Below, one piece after another: positions 56,050-64,000 of a DNA stretch of 64,000 nucleotides; the first letter of the stretch is position 1; every line of letters starts with the position of its first letter. The notes under the pieces are model-generated. The model saw only the letters and a program-made list of their open reading frames with translations. It was not told the origin of the DNA and ran no database searches. The position numbers and the translations under genes are program-made. This DNA is from Marinobacter bryozoorum (GTDB lineage: Bacteria; Pseudomonadota; Gammaproteobacteria; Pseudomonadales; Oleiphilaceae): positions 62,001-126,000 of the forward strand of contig NZ_JAKZAH010000002.1 of NCBI RefSeq assembly GCF_023156245.1, written 5' to 3'.

Positions 56050-56967
56050 ATGGCTGTAAGACACTTTCTCACTCTCAATGACCTCAACATCGATGAGCTG
56101 AACCAACTGCTGGACCATGCCAGCTTCCTGCGCCGGGATTGGCAGGCCGGCAAGGTTCGCAGCACCCTGGCAAACCGGGTACTCGCGATGATCTTCGAGA
56201 AGTCATCTACCCGCACCCGGGTGTCCTTCGAGGCGGGCATGGCCCAGCTCGGCGGCAGCGCCATGTTCCTTTCTCCGCGGGACACCCAACTGGGTCGCGG
56301 CGAACCGATCGAGGACTCCGCGAAGGTGATCTCCAGCATGGTGGATGCGGTGATGATCCGCACCTTTGCCCATGAAACCGTGGATCGCTTCGCCAACGTC
56401 TCCCGGGTGCCGGTCATCAACGCCCTGACCGATGACTTTCACCCCTGCCAGCTGCTGGCTGACATGCAGACCTACCGGGAACACCGGGGTGACATCACCG
56501 GAGCGACGGTGACCTGGGTCGGCGATGGCAACAACATGTGCAACTCCTACATCAACGCTGCCCGGATGTTCGGATTCCAGCTCAACGTTGCCTGCCCGGA
56601 AGGTTATGCGCCGGACGCCGGACTGCTCAGTGACAATGCCGACTGCGTCAGCGTGTTCGAAGACCCCCGCGAGGCGGCCCGGGGCAGCAACCTGATCGTT
56701 ACCGATGTCTGGGCCTCCATGGGCCAGGAAGAAGAGGCCGACGCTCGCAGCAAGGTCTTCGCCCCCTACCAGGTCAATGCCGAGCTGATGGAGCTGGCAA
56801 CCCCCGATGCGCTGTTCATGCATTGCCTGCCCGCTCACCGGGGTGAGGAAATTTCCGACGACATGATGGACCACCCCGGTTCCGTCGTATGGGATGAGGC
56901 CGAGAACCGGCTCCATGCCCAGAAGGCCTTGCTGGAGTTCCTCATCCTTGGCCGGTTGGAGCAGTAA
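56050..56967 (+). CDS. argF: Ornithine carbamoyltransferase
   Basis: Anabolic OTCase making citrulline from ornithine and carbamoyl phosphate in arginine synthesis. It has 305 residues. Motifs are the carbamoyl-phosphate site [51 protein letters not shown] and [11 protein letters not shown] (catalytic Cys). The short form with [16 protein letters not shown] at the start is the Pseudomonas anabolic type. It is followed after 44 bases by an ABC ATPase gene, a pairing I recall from Pseudomonas. Confidence 0.97.
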   Translation: MAVRHFLTLNDLNIDELNQLLDHASFLRRDWQAGKVRSTLANRVLAMIFEKSSTRTRVSFEAGMAQLGGSAMFLSPRDTQLGRGEPIEDSAKVISSMVDAVMIRTFAHETVDRFANVSRVPVINALTDDFHPCQLLADMQTYREHRGDITGATVTWVGDGNNMCNSYINAARMFGFQLNVACPEGYAPDAGLLSDNADCVSVFEDPREAARGSNLIVTDVWASMGQEEEADARSKVFAPYQVNAELMELATPDALFMHCLPAHRGEEISDDMMDHPGSVVWDEAENRLHAQKALLEFLILGRLEQ

Positions 56968-57011
56968 TCCGGGCAAGCCACTTACTACCACAGTCCACCG
57001 GAGCATTGTCC

Positions 57012-58082
57012 ATGCCACCACACAACCTCACCTCAGACACCTGGCTCCTGGACGTCAAGGCGCTTGGTTGCGGATACGGTGTGGGGAATGTGGTATCAGG
57101 CGTGAACTTTGCCCTCGGCCATGGTGACATCGGCTGCCTCCTTGGCCCCAGTGGCTGTGGAAAAAGTACCATCCTGCGCGCCCTCGCCGGCTTCCTTCCC
57201 GTCAGTGAGGGCGAAATCCGCCTCAACGGCCAGGCCATCAGCCTGCCAGGGCGGACCACGCCGCCGGAAAAGCGCCGTATTGGCATGGTTTTCCAGGACT
57301 ACGCGCTGTTCCCTCACCTGACCATCAGTGAGAATGTCGGCTTCGGCCTCAAGGGAATGAAGCGGGATGAAAAACATGCCAAGGTCATGGAGCTGCTGCA
57401 GCTGGTACACCTGCAGGACCTGGCGGACCAGTATCCCCACCAGCTTTCTGGCGGCCAGCAACAGCGGGTTGCACTGGCCAGGGCACTGGCACCCGAGCCT
57501 ACCCTGATCCTGCTGGACGAACCTTTCTCCAACCTGGATGCGGACTTGCGCCGGCGTCTGAGCCTGGATGTGCGGGACATCCTAAAAGACCTGGGCATCA
57601 GCGCCCTCCTGGTCACCCACGACCAGCAGGAAGCCTTCGCCATGTGTGACCAGGTGGCCGTACTCAAGGACGGGCAGGTGCAGCAATGGGATGTGCCCTA
57701 CAACCTGTACCACGAACCAGCCAACCGTTTTGTCGCCGGCTTTATCGGCCAGGGGGCGTTTATTCCCGGACGCGCGACTGGCCCGGATACCATTGATTCA
57801 GAGCTGGGGCACCTGGTGGGCAACCGGGCTTATCGCTGGCAACCGGGCACCCTGCTGGAAGTCCTGATTCGCCCGGACGATATCGTCTATGACGAAACCT
57901 CTGACCTGCAGCCCCGTGTCATAGAGAAAACCTTTGCTGGCACCTCCACCCTGTACCGGTTCCATATGTCCGAGGATACCGAGTTCGAGGCGCTGTTTCG
58001 CAGCCACCTGGATTTCCGCCTCGGCGAGCATGTGCCAGTGCGGGTCGAAGCTGACCACCTGATCGCCTTTGAGCGCACCTGA
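57012..58082 (+). CDS. ABC transporter ATP-binding protein (FbpC/PotA-like)
   Basis: ATPase subunit of a CUT1/iron-type importer, 356 residues. Walker A is LLGPSGCGKST (about 44-54), Q-loop MVFQDYALFPHLT, signature QLSGGQQQRVALARAL (about 144-159), Walker B LILLDEPFSNLD and the switch His in LLVTHDQQEAF. The C-terminal domain (about 240-356) is TOBE-like (LIRPDDIVYDETS), as in FbpC/AfuC ferric-iron or PotA polyamine systems. No permease or binding protein is adjacent, so the partner is elsewhere. ATG 57012 was chosen with GGAG 8 bases upstream; a TTG 6 bases earlier is possible. Confidence 0.88.
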   Translation: MPPHNLTSDTWLLDVKALGCGYGVGNVVSGVNFALGHGDIGCLLGPSGCGKSTILRALAGFLPVSEGEIRLNGQAISLPGRTTPPEKRRIGMVFQDYALFPHLTISENVGFGLKGMKRDEKHAKVMELLQLVHLQDLADQYPHQLSGGQQQRVALARALAPEPTLILLDEPFSNLDADLRRRLSLDVRDILKDLGISALLVTHDQQEAFAMCDQVAVLKDGQVQQWDVPYNLYHEPANRFVAGFIGQGAFIPGRATGPDTIDSELGHLVGNRAYRWQPGTLLEVLIRPDDIVYDETSDLQPRVIEKTFAGTSTLYRFHMSEDTEFEALFRSHLDFRLGEHVPVRVEADHLIAFERT

Positions 58083-58120
58083 CACTCCCCGGGCGCCTGC
58101 ACTGAGCGCCCTGGCCGTCA

Positions 58121-59674
58121 TTACTGACGACGGGGCCAGACCAGGCTGAAACGGGCACCCCCGAGTTCGTCACTCCGGCCCACAAAGGACTGGCCGCCGT
58201 GCCAGAACAGGATCCTCCGGACTATGGACAGCCCCAGACCATACCCCCCGGAATTGCGGGTACGACTGTCGTCCAGGCGTGCAAAGGCACTGAAAACCTT
58301 TTCCCATTCCTGCTCGGGTATGCCGGGACCGTCGTCCTCTACGTCCACCCGGCAGTTTTCATCATCGAGGGAACAGCTCACCCGCACCCGTCCGGCAGCA
58401 TAGCGGCAGGCGTTGCCCACCAGGTTCTGAATGGCCCGGTGAAGATATCGCGGCTCGACATCGCTTTCGGCAAACAGCTCAGACTGCTCCGTGATGACGG
58501 CATCAATGGTCACCGCCGGATGCAGCACCTGCTGCTCTTCGATCACCTGGCGGACAAGGTCTGTGACACTGGCCGGCCGCAGGCTGAACACCGGCCCGCC
58601 CTGTTCCAGGCGGGCATAGGTGAGGATTTCGTCGATCAGCTCGTCCAGTTCCTGGATGTCATTGTCAATTCCGTCCAGCTGTCGCTGCAGGGCCTGCTCG
58701 TCCCGGGCGCTTTCAATCATCTGCACACCGAACCGGATACGAGCCACGGGGGTACGCAGCTCATGGGACACCGCGTGGATCATCTCCCGCTGGACCTCTA
58801 CCAGTCGCTGGATTTGCTCGGCCATGCCATTGAAGGAGCGTGCCAGGCGGGACACCAGATTGCCCTGTCCCGGCTCCACCCGTGCTTCCAGGTCCCCCCG
58901 GGCAATACGCACCGCGACAGACTCCACAGAGCGAAGGTTGCGCTCAAGGTCACGCATCAGCAGTCGCACAGCAATAAGCAACACCAAGGCCGCCAACCCG
59001 ACCAGCAACAACAGCACTGGCCAGGACAGGGTGCGAAATCCGGGCGGCATATCCATGCGCACCAGGGCGCCGTCAGCAAGGCGCATCAGTACCCGGCCCT
59101 GCCCCTGGTCGCCGTACCAGGCGATATTGCGCTCCCAGGCGCGGTCCAGCACCTCAGGTGCCGGCAACTGGTCAACATGTGACAGTGATGTCAGCCGTAC
59201 CCCCAGCGCCTCTGCCAGCGAGCCTGAAAGGGAGTCCCGGCCTTTCCCCGGGGGCACCTCGTTCATATGCCACAGGAGGACCAGTGCCGTCGCCTCAGCC
59301 AGATCCTGGTAAAGGTTGCGGAACCTCAGGGACAGTACGCCCCCCGCCGGCCGGGCCACCAGTAACCGGGCCCCCACCTGATCCGACACCACCAGGGTCT
59401 GGCCATAGCCCAGCCGCTCCTGTGCGACAGCATCCAGGTCGAGCTCGCCTACCCGGCGGATATTGAAATCATAAAGCCCGGGAAGCCAGTGGTACTGTTG
59501 CCGGGGGGTTGGGGTTGTGGCCAGCCAGTCCATCAGGGGTGCAGCGAGCTGTTCCTGCCACGCCTGGTGGCGTACGGAGGATAGTCCCCAGGCAACAACG
59601 GAACAGCTCAGCGCAATCAGCACCGCCAGCCCGGCGAGGCGTGTGAACAATTTGAGGGAAAAGGTCACGGGCAT
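58121..59674 (-). CDS. Sensor histidine kinase, RstB-like
   Basis: Inner-membrane two-component kinase of 517 residues. TM1 is about 10-30, the periplasmic sensor domain about 31-215, TM2 about 217-239 (SWPVLLLLVGLAALVLLIAV) and HAMP about 240-292. HisKA follows with phospho-His 304 in HAVSHELRTPVARIRFG. The ATPase domain has the N-box IQNLVGNACRYA, G1 VEDDGPGIPEQEW and G2 NSGGYGLGLSIVRRI. The H-box wording and the gene pairing suggest RstB; the signal is unknown. It lies 53 bases downstream of the response regulator gene, in one operon. Confidence 0.88.
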   Translation of the reverse strand: MPVTFSLKLFTRLAGLAVLIALSCSVVAWGLSSVRHQAWQEQLAAPLMDWLATTPTPRQQYHWLPGLYDFNIRRVGELDLDAVAQERLGYGQTLVVSDQVGARLLVARPAGGVLSLRFRNLYQDLAEATALVLLWHMNEVPPGKGRDSLSGSLAEALGVRLTSLSHVDQLPAPEVLDRAWERNIAWYGDQGQGRVLMRLADGALVRMDMPPGFRTLSWPVLLLLVGLAALVLLIAVRLLMRDLERNLRSVESVAVRIARGDLEARVEPGQGNLVSRLARSFNGMAEQIQRLVEVQREMIHAVSHELRTPVARIRFGVQMIESARDEQALQRQLDGIDNDIQELDELIDEILTYARLEQGGPVFSLRPASVTDLVRQVIEEQQVLHPAVTIDAVITEQSELFAESDVEPRYLHRAIQNLVGNACRYAAGRVRVSCSLDDENCRVDVEDDGPGIPEQEWEKVFSAFARLDDSRTRNSGGYGLGLSIVRRILFWHGGQSFVGRSDELGGARFSLVWPRRQ

Positions 59675-59727
59675 GGGTCAGCCTGGCTTGGGCAGCGCCG
59701 AACACCACGGCGCCGCCCGGTACTGGG

Positions 59728-60477
59728 TCAGGCTTCCCTTACGAACAGGTAGCCTTTACTGCGTACAGTCTTGATACGACGAGGGTGCACCGGATCATCG
59801 CCAATCTTGGGGCGGATACGTGACACCCGAACGTCAATGGACCGATCTTGCCCATCGTACTCGATACCCCGCAAAGCGGTGAAGATCTCCTCCCGGCTGA
59901 GTACCCGACCCGCGCTGCGCGCCAGCAACCAGAGCAGGTCAAATTCGGCGCTGGTGAGGTCAATACTTTCGTTATTGAGCCAGGCCTCGCGCATGGAGCG
60001 ATCGACCACCAGGTCACTGAACTGAAGCCGCACCGGCTCGTCCTCTGACCCGGTTGCCGGCACTTCCCCTTCCGCCGGCCCCGTCGGGCTGGCAGCCCGG
60101 CGTAGCAAGGCGCGGATGCGAGCCAGCAACACCCGTGGCTTGACGGGCTTGGCAACATAGTCATCCGCACCCATCTCCAGGCCAACTACCTGGTCGAGGT
60201 CGTCACTACGGGCAGTCAGCATGATGATAGGTCCATCATAGAACGGACGCACCCGGCGGCAGATGGATAAGCCGTCCTCCCCCGGCAGCATCAGGTCGAG
60301 AACCACCAGGTCCGGACGCTCATTGCGGATACGATCAACTGCATTGCCGCCATGATTCTCGTGGCTGACCAAAAGCCCATTACTTTCAAGGTATTCGCGG
60401 GTAAGGTCTGCCAGACGTTCGTCGTCCTCGACTATCAGGATTCGCCAGCCTTCGTTTGTCTGTTCCACGCCATCCAT
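59728..60477 (-). CDS. OmpR-family response regulator, RstA-like
   Basis: DNA-binding response regulator of 249 residues. The receiver domain (about 12-125) has the acidic pair ED18-D19, phospho-acceptor D61 (VLDLMLPGEDG), T88 and K110 (YVAKPVKPR). A linker of about 20 residues leads to the winged-helix domain (about 150-245: LTSAEFDLLWLLARSAGRVLSREEI, DVRVSRIRPKIGDD, TVRSKGYLF). The cognate kinase is downstream. The gene is divergent from olsB across a 334-base region with GTTACA motifs that may be its own binding sites. Confidence 0.9.
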   Translation of the reverse strand: MDGVEQTNEGWRILIVEDDERLADLTREYLESNGLLVSHENHGGNAVDRIRNERPDLVVLDLMLPGEDGLSICRRVRPFYDGPIIMLTARSDDLDQVVGLEMGADDYVAKPVKPRVLLARIRALLRRAASPTGPAEGEVPATGSEDEPVRLQFSDLVVDRSMREAWLNNESIDLTSAEFDLLWLLARSAGRVLSREEIFTALRGIEYDGQDRSIDVRVSRIRPKIGDDPVHPRRIKTVRSKGYLFVREA

Positions 60478-60602
60478 CTCTGCTTTGTGTTGTTATCCGT
60501 CAGAGAGCGCCCCGACTGCGGGTGCACCCTTGCTTTGTTCTCTGACCAGCATTCCGGACACAGATCACCGTTATGAGCAATCTCAGCCGCCTGGCCGGTT
60601 CA

Positions 60603-60658
60603 TGTAACAATGATTATACATACTGATGCGAAGAATACATGATGCCACGCGATGTAAC
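60603..60658 (-). promoter_or_regulatory. Candidate RstA-type boxes upstream of the response regulator gene
   Basis: On the minus strand, TAATCATTGTTACA (60616-60603) matches 9 of the 12 fixed bases of the enterobacterial RstA box TACATNTNGTTACA. A second GTTACA lies at 60658-60653. The spacing to the gene is compatible with autoregulation. The motif is borrowed from E. coli/Salmonella, so this is a hypothesis only. Confidence 0.35.
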
Positions 60659-60726
60659 CTTCCGTCACAAAAGATAGCACCGCTGCAGCCTTCTGCCACA
60701 ACCTCCCGCACTTCAGGGACCAACAT

Positions 60727-60765
60727 CGTCACAAACTCGTCACTGACAGGTCACTGACCTGTCAT
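60727..60765 (+). promoter_or_regulatory. Tandem GTCAY repeats (Pho-box-like) upstream of olsB
   Basis: Four copies of NGTCA(C/T) start at 60727, 60738, 60749 and 60760, an exact 11-base period, one helical turn. Degenerate copies (ending CAT) continue at 60771 and 60782. PhoB boxes are 11-base direct repeats of CTGTCAY, and CTGTCATA at 60759 begins an 18-base stretch matching 12 of 18 positions of the PhoB consensus. Bases 60744-60764 also form a perfect 21-base palindrome. It lies 47-85 bases before the olsB ATG. Pho control of ornithine-lipid genes is known in other bacteria. Confidence 0.6.
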
Positions 60766-60811
60766 AGCGCCTCCATAGCCTGTCCATGAACGGACAACCA
60801 GAGAGCGCCCG

Positions 60812-61576
60812 ATGACCGCATTAACCGCCCGTGCTGATTTGCCCCGACGACTTCACACCTGCGTCACCCGTGACCCGGCCCAGGTCACCCTGGCCCAGCG
60901 CCTACGTTACGAGGTTTTCTCTGCCGAATATGGCTCAGACCTCGGCGCGGAGACACCAGGCCTCGACGCCGACGAGTTTGACCACTGGTGTGACCATCTC
61001 ATGGTCACTGATGGGACCACCGGAGAGCTGGTCGCTACCACCCGTATCCTGAGGCAGGACCACTGCCCCGAAACCGGTGGCTTCTACTCAGAGAATGAAT
61101 TTGACCTGGGCCGCCTCCTGTCCCGGCCGGGACGGGTGGCCGAACTCGGACGAACCTGTGTACACCCGGCCTACCGTAACGGCGCTACCATCGGAGTGCT
61201 CTGGTCCGCACTTGCCGTGTGGCTGATGGAACATCACATTGACCGGGTGATAGGTTGTGCAAGCATCAGCATGTCTGACGGCGGACTCAAGGCCTGGCGT
61301 ATTGCCCGCCACCTCCAGGACCGGTATCTTTCTGCGGAAGGCGACCGGGTATGGCCTCGGCGAGCGCTGCCCCACCTGACCCGGTCAAACCCGGAGCGAC
61401 CGGTGGAAATACCCGCGCTGATACGCACCTACATGCGCCTGGGCGCCCGGGTCTGCGGGGAACCCTGCTGGGACCCTGAATTCCGCTGCGCGGATATGCT
61501 GGTATTGCTGGAAGTAAGAGACCTCTCCGCACGCTACAGCCGCCATTTCATGCGGCAGGCACCGGGAGGGGCCTGA
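60812..61576 (+). CDS. olsB: Ornithine acyl-ACP N-acyltransferase OlsB
   Basis: First step of ornithine-lipid synthesis: N-acylation of ornithine with a 3-hydroxyacyl group from ACP, giving lyso-ornithine lipid. It is a GNAT-related acyltransferase of 254 residues. Conserved segments are VTLAQRLRYEVFSAEYG, FDHWCDHLMV, the GRVAELGRTCVHPAYRNGA acyl-donor region, LWSALAVWLMEHHIDRVIGCASI and CWDPEFRCADMLVLL. It is the first gene of olsB-olsA, with a Pho-box-like array upstream, so it is probably induced by phosphate limitation. Confidence 0.93.
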   Translation: MTALTARADLPRRLHTCVTRDPAQVTLAQRLRYEVFSAEYGSDLGAETPGLDADEFDHWCDHLMVTDGTTGELVATTRILRQDHCPETGGFYSENEFDLGRLLSRPGRVAELGRTCVHPAYRNGATIGVLWSALAVWLMEHHIDRVIGCASISMSDGGLKAWRIARHLQDRYLSAEGDRVWPRRALPHLTRSNPERPVEIPALIRTYMRLGARVCGEPCWDPEFRCADMLVLLEVRDLSARYSRHFMRQAPGGA

Positions 61577-61599
61577 GCGGGGAATCGACGGAGACAATA

Positions 61600-62427
61600 A
61601 TGGCGGTAGTTCGCCTGCTGGTCAGACTGGCCTTTCTGCTTGCGGTGCTGGGAGTCACCACCACCATTGCCTTGCTGCTCCTGCTGGTGGACCGGGTGAC
61701 CGGCCGTCCCCACAGCCGTTCACCCGTGGCCAGGGTATGCTTCCTGGCCTGCTGCCGCTGCCTGGGTATTCGTATCAGTGAAGCAGGCTCACCACCCCCG
61801 GGCCCGGCGCTGCTCCTGAGCAATCACATTTCCTGGACCGATATCCCGGTTCTGGGCGGGCTGATGGAAATACGCTTTCTGTCAAAGGCAGAAGTGGCAA
61901 AGTGGCCACTGGTAGGCTGGCTGGCAAGGCAGGCGGGCACGCTGTTTATCCGCCGCGGCAGCGGAGAGGCCGCCCAGCGACGTGAGGACATCACCCGCAC
62001 GCTGCAGGCAGGACAATCCGTACTGGTCTTTCCGGAAGGCACCACCTCGGCCGGCCTGACGGTGCTTCCCTTCTTTCCTCGCCTGATTGGCGCGGCGGCG
62101 GCCGCCGAGGTGCCGGTGGTGCCGGTGTCCATCGCCTACCTGCGAGAGGGTGAGCCCTGCCATATCGCGCCCTTTATCGGTGACGACGAGTTCCACCATC
62201 ACCTGCTGCGGCTGCTGTCAGCCCCGGCCCCGGAAGTGCGGGTAACCTGGCACCCTGCCCTGACGCCAGCAGCCAGCGTCAGCGCAAGGGAGCTGAGCGA
62301 CCAGGTACGCGCGGTGATCCTCGACGGCCTGCGGCGGAGCCATCAGGTACCGGGAATCAGCGGTTGCCCGGCGGCCACCTCGTCGTCCGTCGCTTCCCGG
62401 ACGGAAATGATCTCCAGGTCAAAATAG
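61600..62427 (+). CDS. olsA: Lyso-ornithine lipid O-acyltransferase OlsA (PlsC family)
   Basis: Second step of ornithine-lipid synthesis: O-acylation of lyso-ornithine lipid; related 1-acylglycerol-3-phosphate acyltransferases are its closest relatives. It has 275 residues. An N-terminal membrane helix is LVRLAFLLAVLGVTTTIALLL. The catalytic motif is LSNHISWTDIPVLGG (NHx4D), then LFIRRGSGEAAQRRE and VFPEGTTSAGLTVLPF. It lies 23 bases after olsB. The last 85 bases (about 27 residues) overlap the convergent FKBP gene and look like non-conserved tail. Confidence 0.9.
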   Translation: MAVVRLLVRLAFLLAVLGVTTTIALLLLLVDRVTGRPHSRSPVARVCFLACCRCLGIRISEAGSPPPGPALLLSNHISWTDIPVLGGLMEIRFLSKAEVAKWPLVGWLARQAGTLFIRRGSGEAAQRREDITRTLQAGQSVLVFPEGTTSAGLTVLPFFPRLIGAAAAAEVPVVPVSIAYLREGEPCHIAPFIGDDEFHHHLLRLLSAPAPEVRVTWHPALTPAASVSARELSDQVRAVILDGLRRSHQVPGISGCPAATSSSVASRTEMISRSK

Positions 62428-62810
62428 AGCGTGAAGCCCGCCAGCGGGTGGTTGGCGTCAACGTGGATCAGGTTGCCGTCGATAACGACCACCTGTACCA
62501 CCTGGGCATCTTCACCGGTGTTGGTCTGGAACTTCATGCCCACCTGGAGGTTTTCCACCCCCTCGAACGCCGACCGAGGCACCTTGCGCACTAGATCCGG
62601 GTTATGCTCTCCATAGGCCAGCTCAGGGGGAACGGTGACCTCCAGGCAATCGCCGGGGCCCCTGCCCCGAACGGCCTTCTGGATTCCTTCGATAACGTGG
62701 CTGGCGCCATCAAGGAAAGTCAGGGGCTCACCACCTTCGGAGGTGTCCACTACTTCACCAGCGCGATTCTTGAGACGGTAATGGACCGTGTAGATCAATG
62801 GACGTTGCAT
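62343..62810 (-). CDS. FKBP-type peptidyl-prolyl isomerase, SlyD-like
   Basis: Prolyl isomerase/chaperone of 155 residues. The FKBP part shows VHYRLKNRAGEVVDTSEGGEPL, FLDGASHVIEGIQKAV and the flap insert YGEHNPDLVRKVPRSAF, typical of SlyD/FkpB. The C-terminal strands include ANHPLAGFTLYFDLEIISV. The His/Cys metal-binding tail of E. coli SlyD is absent. No signal peptide, so it is cytoplasmic. Its ATG overlaps the stop of the upstream acyl-CoA hydrolase gene by one base (TGATG), implying coupled translation. The end overlaps olsA. Confidence 0.92.
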   Translation of the reverse strand: MQRPLIYTVHYRLKNRAGEVVDTSEGGEPLTFLDGASHVIEGIQKAVRGRGPGDCLEVTVPPELAYGEHNPDLVRKVPRSAFEGVENLQVGMKFQTNTGEDAQVVQVVVIDGNLIHVDANHPLAGFTLYFDLEIISVREATDDEVAAGQPLIPGT

Positions 62811-64000
62811 CAGTTGACGGCTTCTCCGGATGAATTAAGGGCGCCGGCCTGCTCCAGGGCAACGGCCAGCAGGCGACGGTTGAGTTGCACCTTCGGACCC
62901 CGGCCCGCAGCCAGGCCCATGCGTTCGAACCAGGGTTTCAGCTCGGCCCGCCGGGTATCCACGCTGGCAGCCCGCGCGAAGGTGCGCAGCTTACCACGGG
63001 TATCCGCCGTTGCCGACTTGAGCGACTGCAGCGCCTTCGCCAGCACCAGCTCTTCTTCGGTGAAGTCACAGCCAAACGGGAAGGCCGGGAAAGCGTCGCC
63101 ATCACCAACGGATGACAGGGCTTCGCGGACATGGTCCGGTGTGTTGTCACGCCAGGAAGCCGGCAACTCGAAATCCCTGCGCACCTTACCCGCTGCCTTG
63201 GCCTGCCGGAGCAGGTCCGGCTGAAACCGGGCGTCGGCAATGCGTATCAGGCCCAGGTAAACTTCCTCATCCGGCTTGCCCCTCAGGTCTGCCAGGCCGT
63301 ACTCGGTTATCACCAGGTCACGCAGGTGGCGGGGAATCGTGCAGTGGCCATAGCCGAACACGATATTGGACAGCGTCTGGCCACCACTGGAGCGGGTACT
63401 GCGCAAAGTGATGACTGAACGGGCGCCAGGAAGTTCGTGGGCCATGGCAACGAAGTTGTATTGACCACCCACCCCGCTGACGACCCGGCCATCGCCAAGC
63501 CCATCGGAAACCGCAGCGCCGGACAGGGTGTGCATCATTGCCGAGTTGATAAAGCGGGCGTGGCGCCGCTGGGCGGCCTTCAACTGCTGACTGCCGAACC
63601 GGTGATCATAGAGATCGTTGATGAAATTCACACTGGTCATGGAGATCCTGGCCCGGTGTTGCTGGTCCAGCTCACGCAGTTGCTGATAGAAATCCTCCGG
63701 GCCAAGGTAGAAACCGCCGTGCATGACCACCCCGGCGTCCGACACGGGCTCACCACGATTGGCCCGCTCCTGGGTCTCCAGGTCTTCGTAGACCTGGCGT
63801 TTGAGGACACCCGCCTTCATCAGGTGGAGAAACCCGTCCACCATCATTTCACTGCAGCCATACAGGCCGTCGCGAAACGGCCCCGTGTCCCCCTCACTGG
63901 TAACAAACGGAAAGCGGGAAGCTATCCGTAGCCGGTCATAAAATGCCATCCACTGCTCGTTATGGCGGTGACGGAGAATGGCACTGTACACCACCGCCGC
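62810..64000 (-). CDS. Acetyl-CoA hydrolase/transferase family protein, C-terminal part
   Basis: The frame is open at the window edge, so only the last roughly 397 residues are visible. Family signatures of the acetyl-CoA hydrolase/transferase C-terminal domain are present: DGLYGCSEMMVDGFLHLM, SVNFINDLYDHRFG, RHARFINSAMMHTLSGAAVSDGLGDGRVVSGVGGQ (in part), and VITEYGLADLRGKPDEE, which is the motif known from acetate CoA-transferases and succinyl-CoA:acetate transferase. The exact acyl substrate cannot be inferred. It is upstream of, and coupled to, the FKBP gene. Confidence 0.88.
   Translation of the reverse strand, partial: AAVVYSAILRHRHNEQWMAFYDRLRIASRFPFVTSEGDTGPFRDGLYGCSEMMVDGFLHLMKAGVLKRQVYEDLETQERANRGEPVSDAGVVMHGGFYLGPEDFYQQLRELDQQHRARISMTSVNFINDLYDHRFGSQQLKAAQRRHARFINSAMMHTLSGAAVSDGLGDGRVVSGVGGQYNFVAMAHELPGARSVITLRSTRSSGGQTLSNIVFGYGHCTIPRHLRDLVITEYGLADLRGKPDEEVYLGLIRIADARFQPDLLRQAKAAGKVRRDFELPASWRDNTPDHVREALSSVGDGDAFPAFPFGCDFTEEELVLAKALQSLKSATADTRGKLRTFARAASVDTRRAELKPWFERMGLAAGRGPKVQLNRRLLAVALEQAGALNSSGEAVN

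Overview
This is a 64 kb stretch of chromosome from a gammaproteobacterium. The gene complement (olsBA, a Pseudomonas-type argF/ABC-ATPase pair, the DUF1631 protein, paired FadE1/FadE2-like acyl-CoA dehydrogenases, rstAB-like two-component genes), the high GC content (about 60% by eye) and the types of intergenic palindrome suggest a marine Marinobacter-like member of the Pseudomonadales/Alteromonadales group. That placement is inference, not a database result. Nearly all of the window is core housekeeping DNA. I see no prophage, transposase, CRISPR array, tRNA or rRNA.

Layout. 1-3.5 kb: leuS (5' end cut off), lptE, holA. 3.5-7.8 kb: a small coiled-coil protein and two tandem acyl-CoA dehydrogenase genes, each with its own terminator; the upstream one has a consensus-like promoter overlapped by two PsrA-type operators. 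8.0-9.4 kb: a SprA-related putative metalloprotease and an 82-residue protein that looks like the two ends of a flagellar rod/hook protein joined together, followed by a palindromic repeat element. 9.4-12.5 kb: bioB-bioF-bioD, divergent from comF. 12.5-17.7 kb: an FAD oxidoreductase, srkA, an unknown membrane-anchored protein, cmoA and cmoB. 17.7-31.1 kb: purA, hisZ, hflC, hflK, hflX, hfq, miaA, mutL, amiB, tsaE and nnr, all on the minus strand in an order close to that of the Escherichia coli queG-to-purA region; queG is divergent.

32-39.7 kb: yejK-like gene, trmH, then miaB-phoH-ybeY-corC-lnt with overlapping cistrons. 39.7-46.1 kb: recJ, thrC, hom, dsbC, xerD. 46.2-49.7 kb: the rpsP-rimM-trmD-rplS operon and ffh. 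49.9-55.7 kb: a CcsA-like membrane protein, a CNNM/CorC-type transporter, a Yip1 protein, a large DUF1631 protein and grxD. 56-58 kb: argF and an orphan ABC ATPase. 58-64 kb: an rstB/rstA-like two-component system divergent from olsB-olsA, and an FKBP isomerase coupled to an acyl-CoA hydrolase/transferase gene that runs off the window.

Functional themes are translation and RNA maturation (leuS, miaB, miaA, trmH, trmD, cmoAB, queG, tsaE, ybeY, rpsP, rplS, rimM), envelope building (lptE, lnt, amiB, olsBA), proteolysis control (hflKC), fatty-acid oxidation and amino-acid synthesis. The most notable non-coding signals are a four-copy GTCAY array with exact 11-bp period before olsB (Pho-box-like), the double PsrA-like operator on the acyl-CoA dehydrogenase promoter, and three different long intergenic palindromes. 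Several genes appear to start at TTG (hflX, phoH, the CNNM transporter gene, probably bioD).
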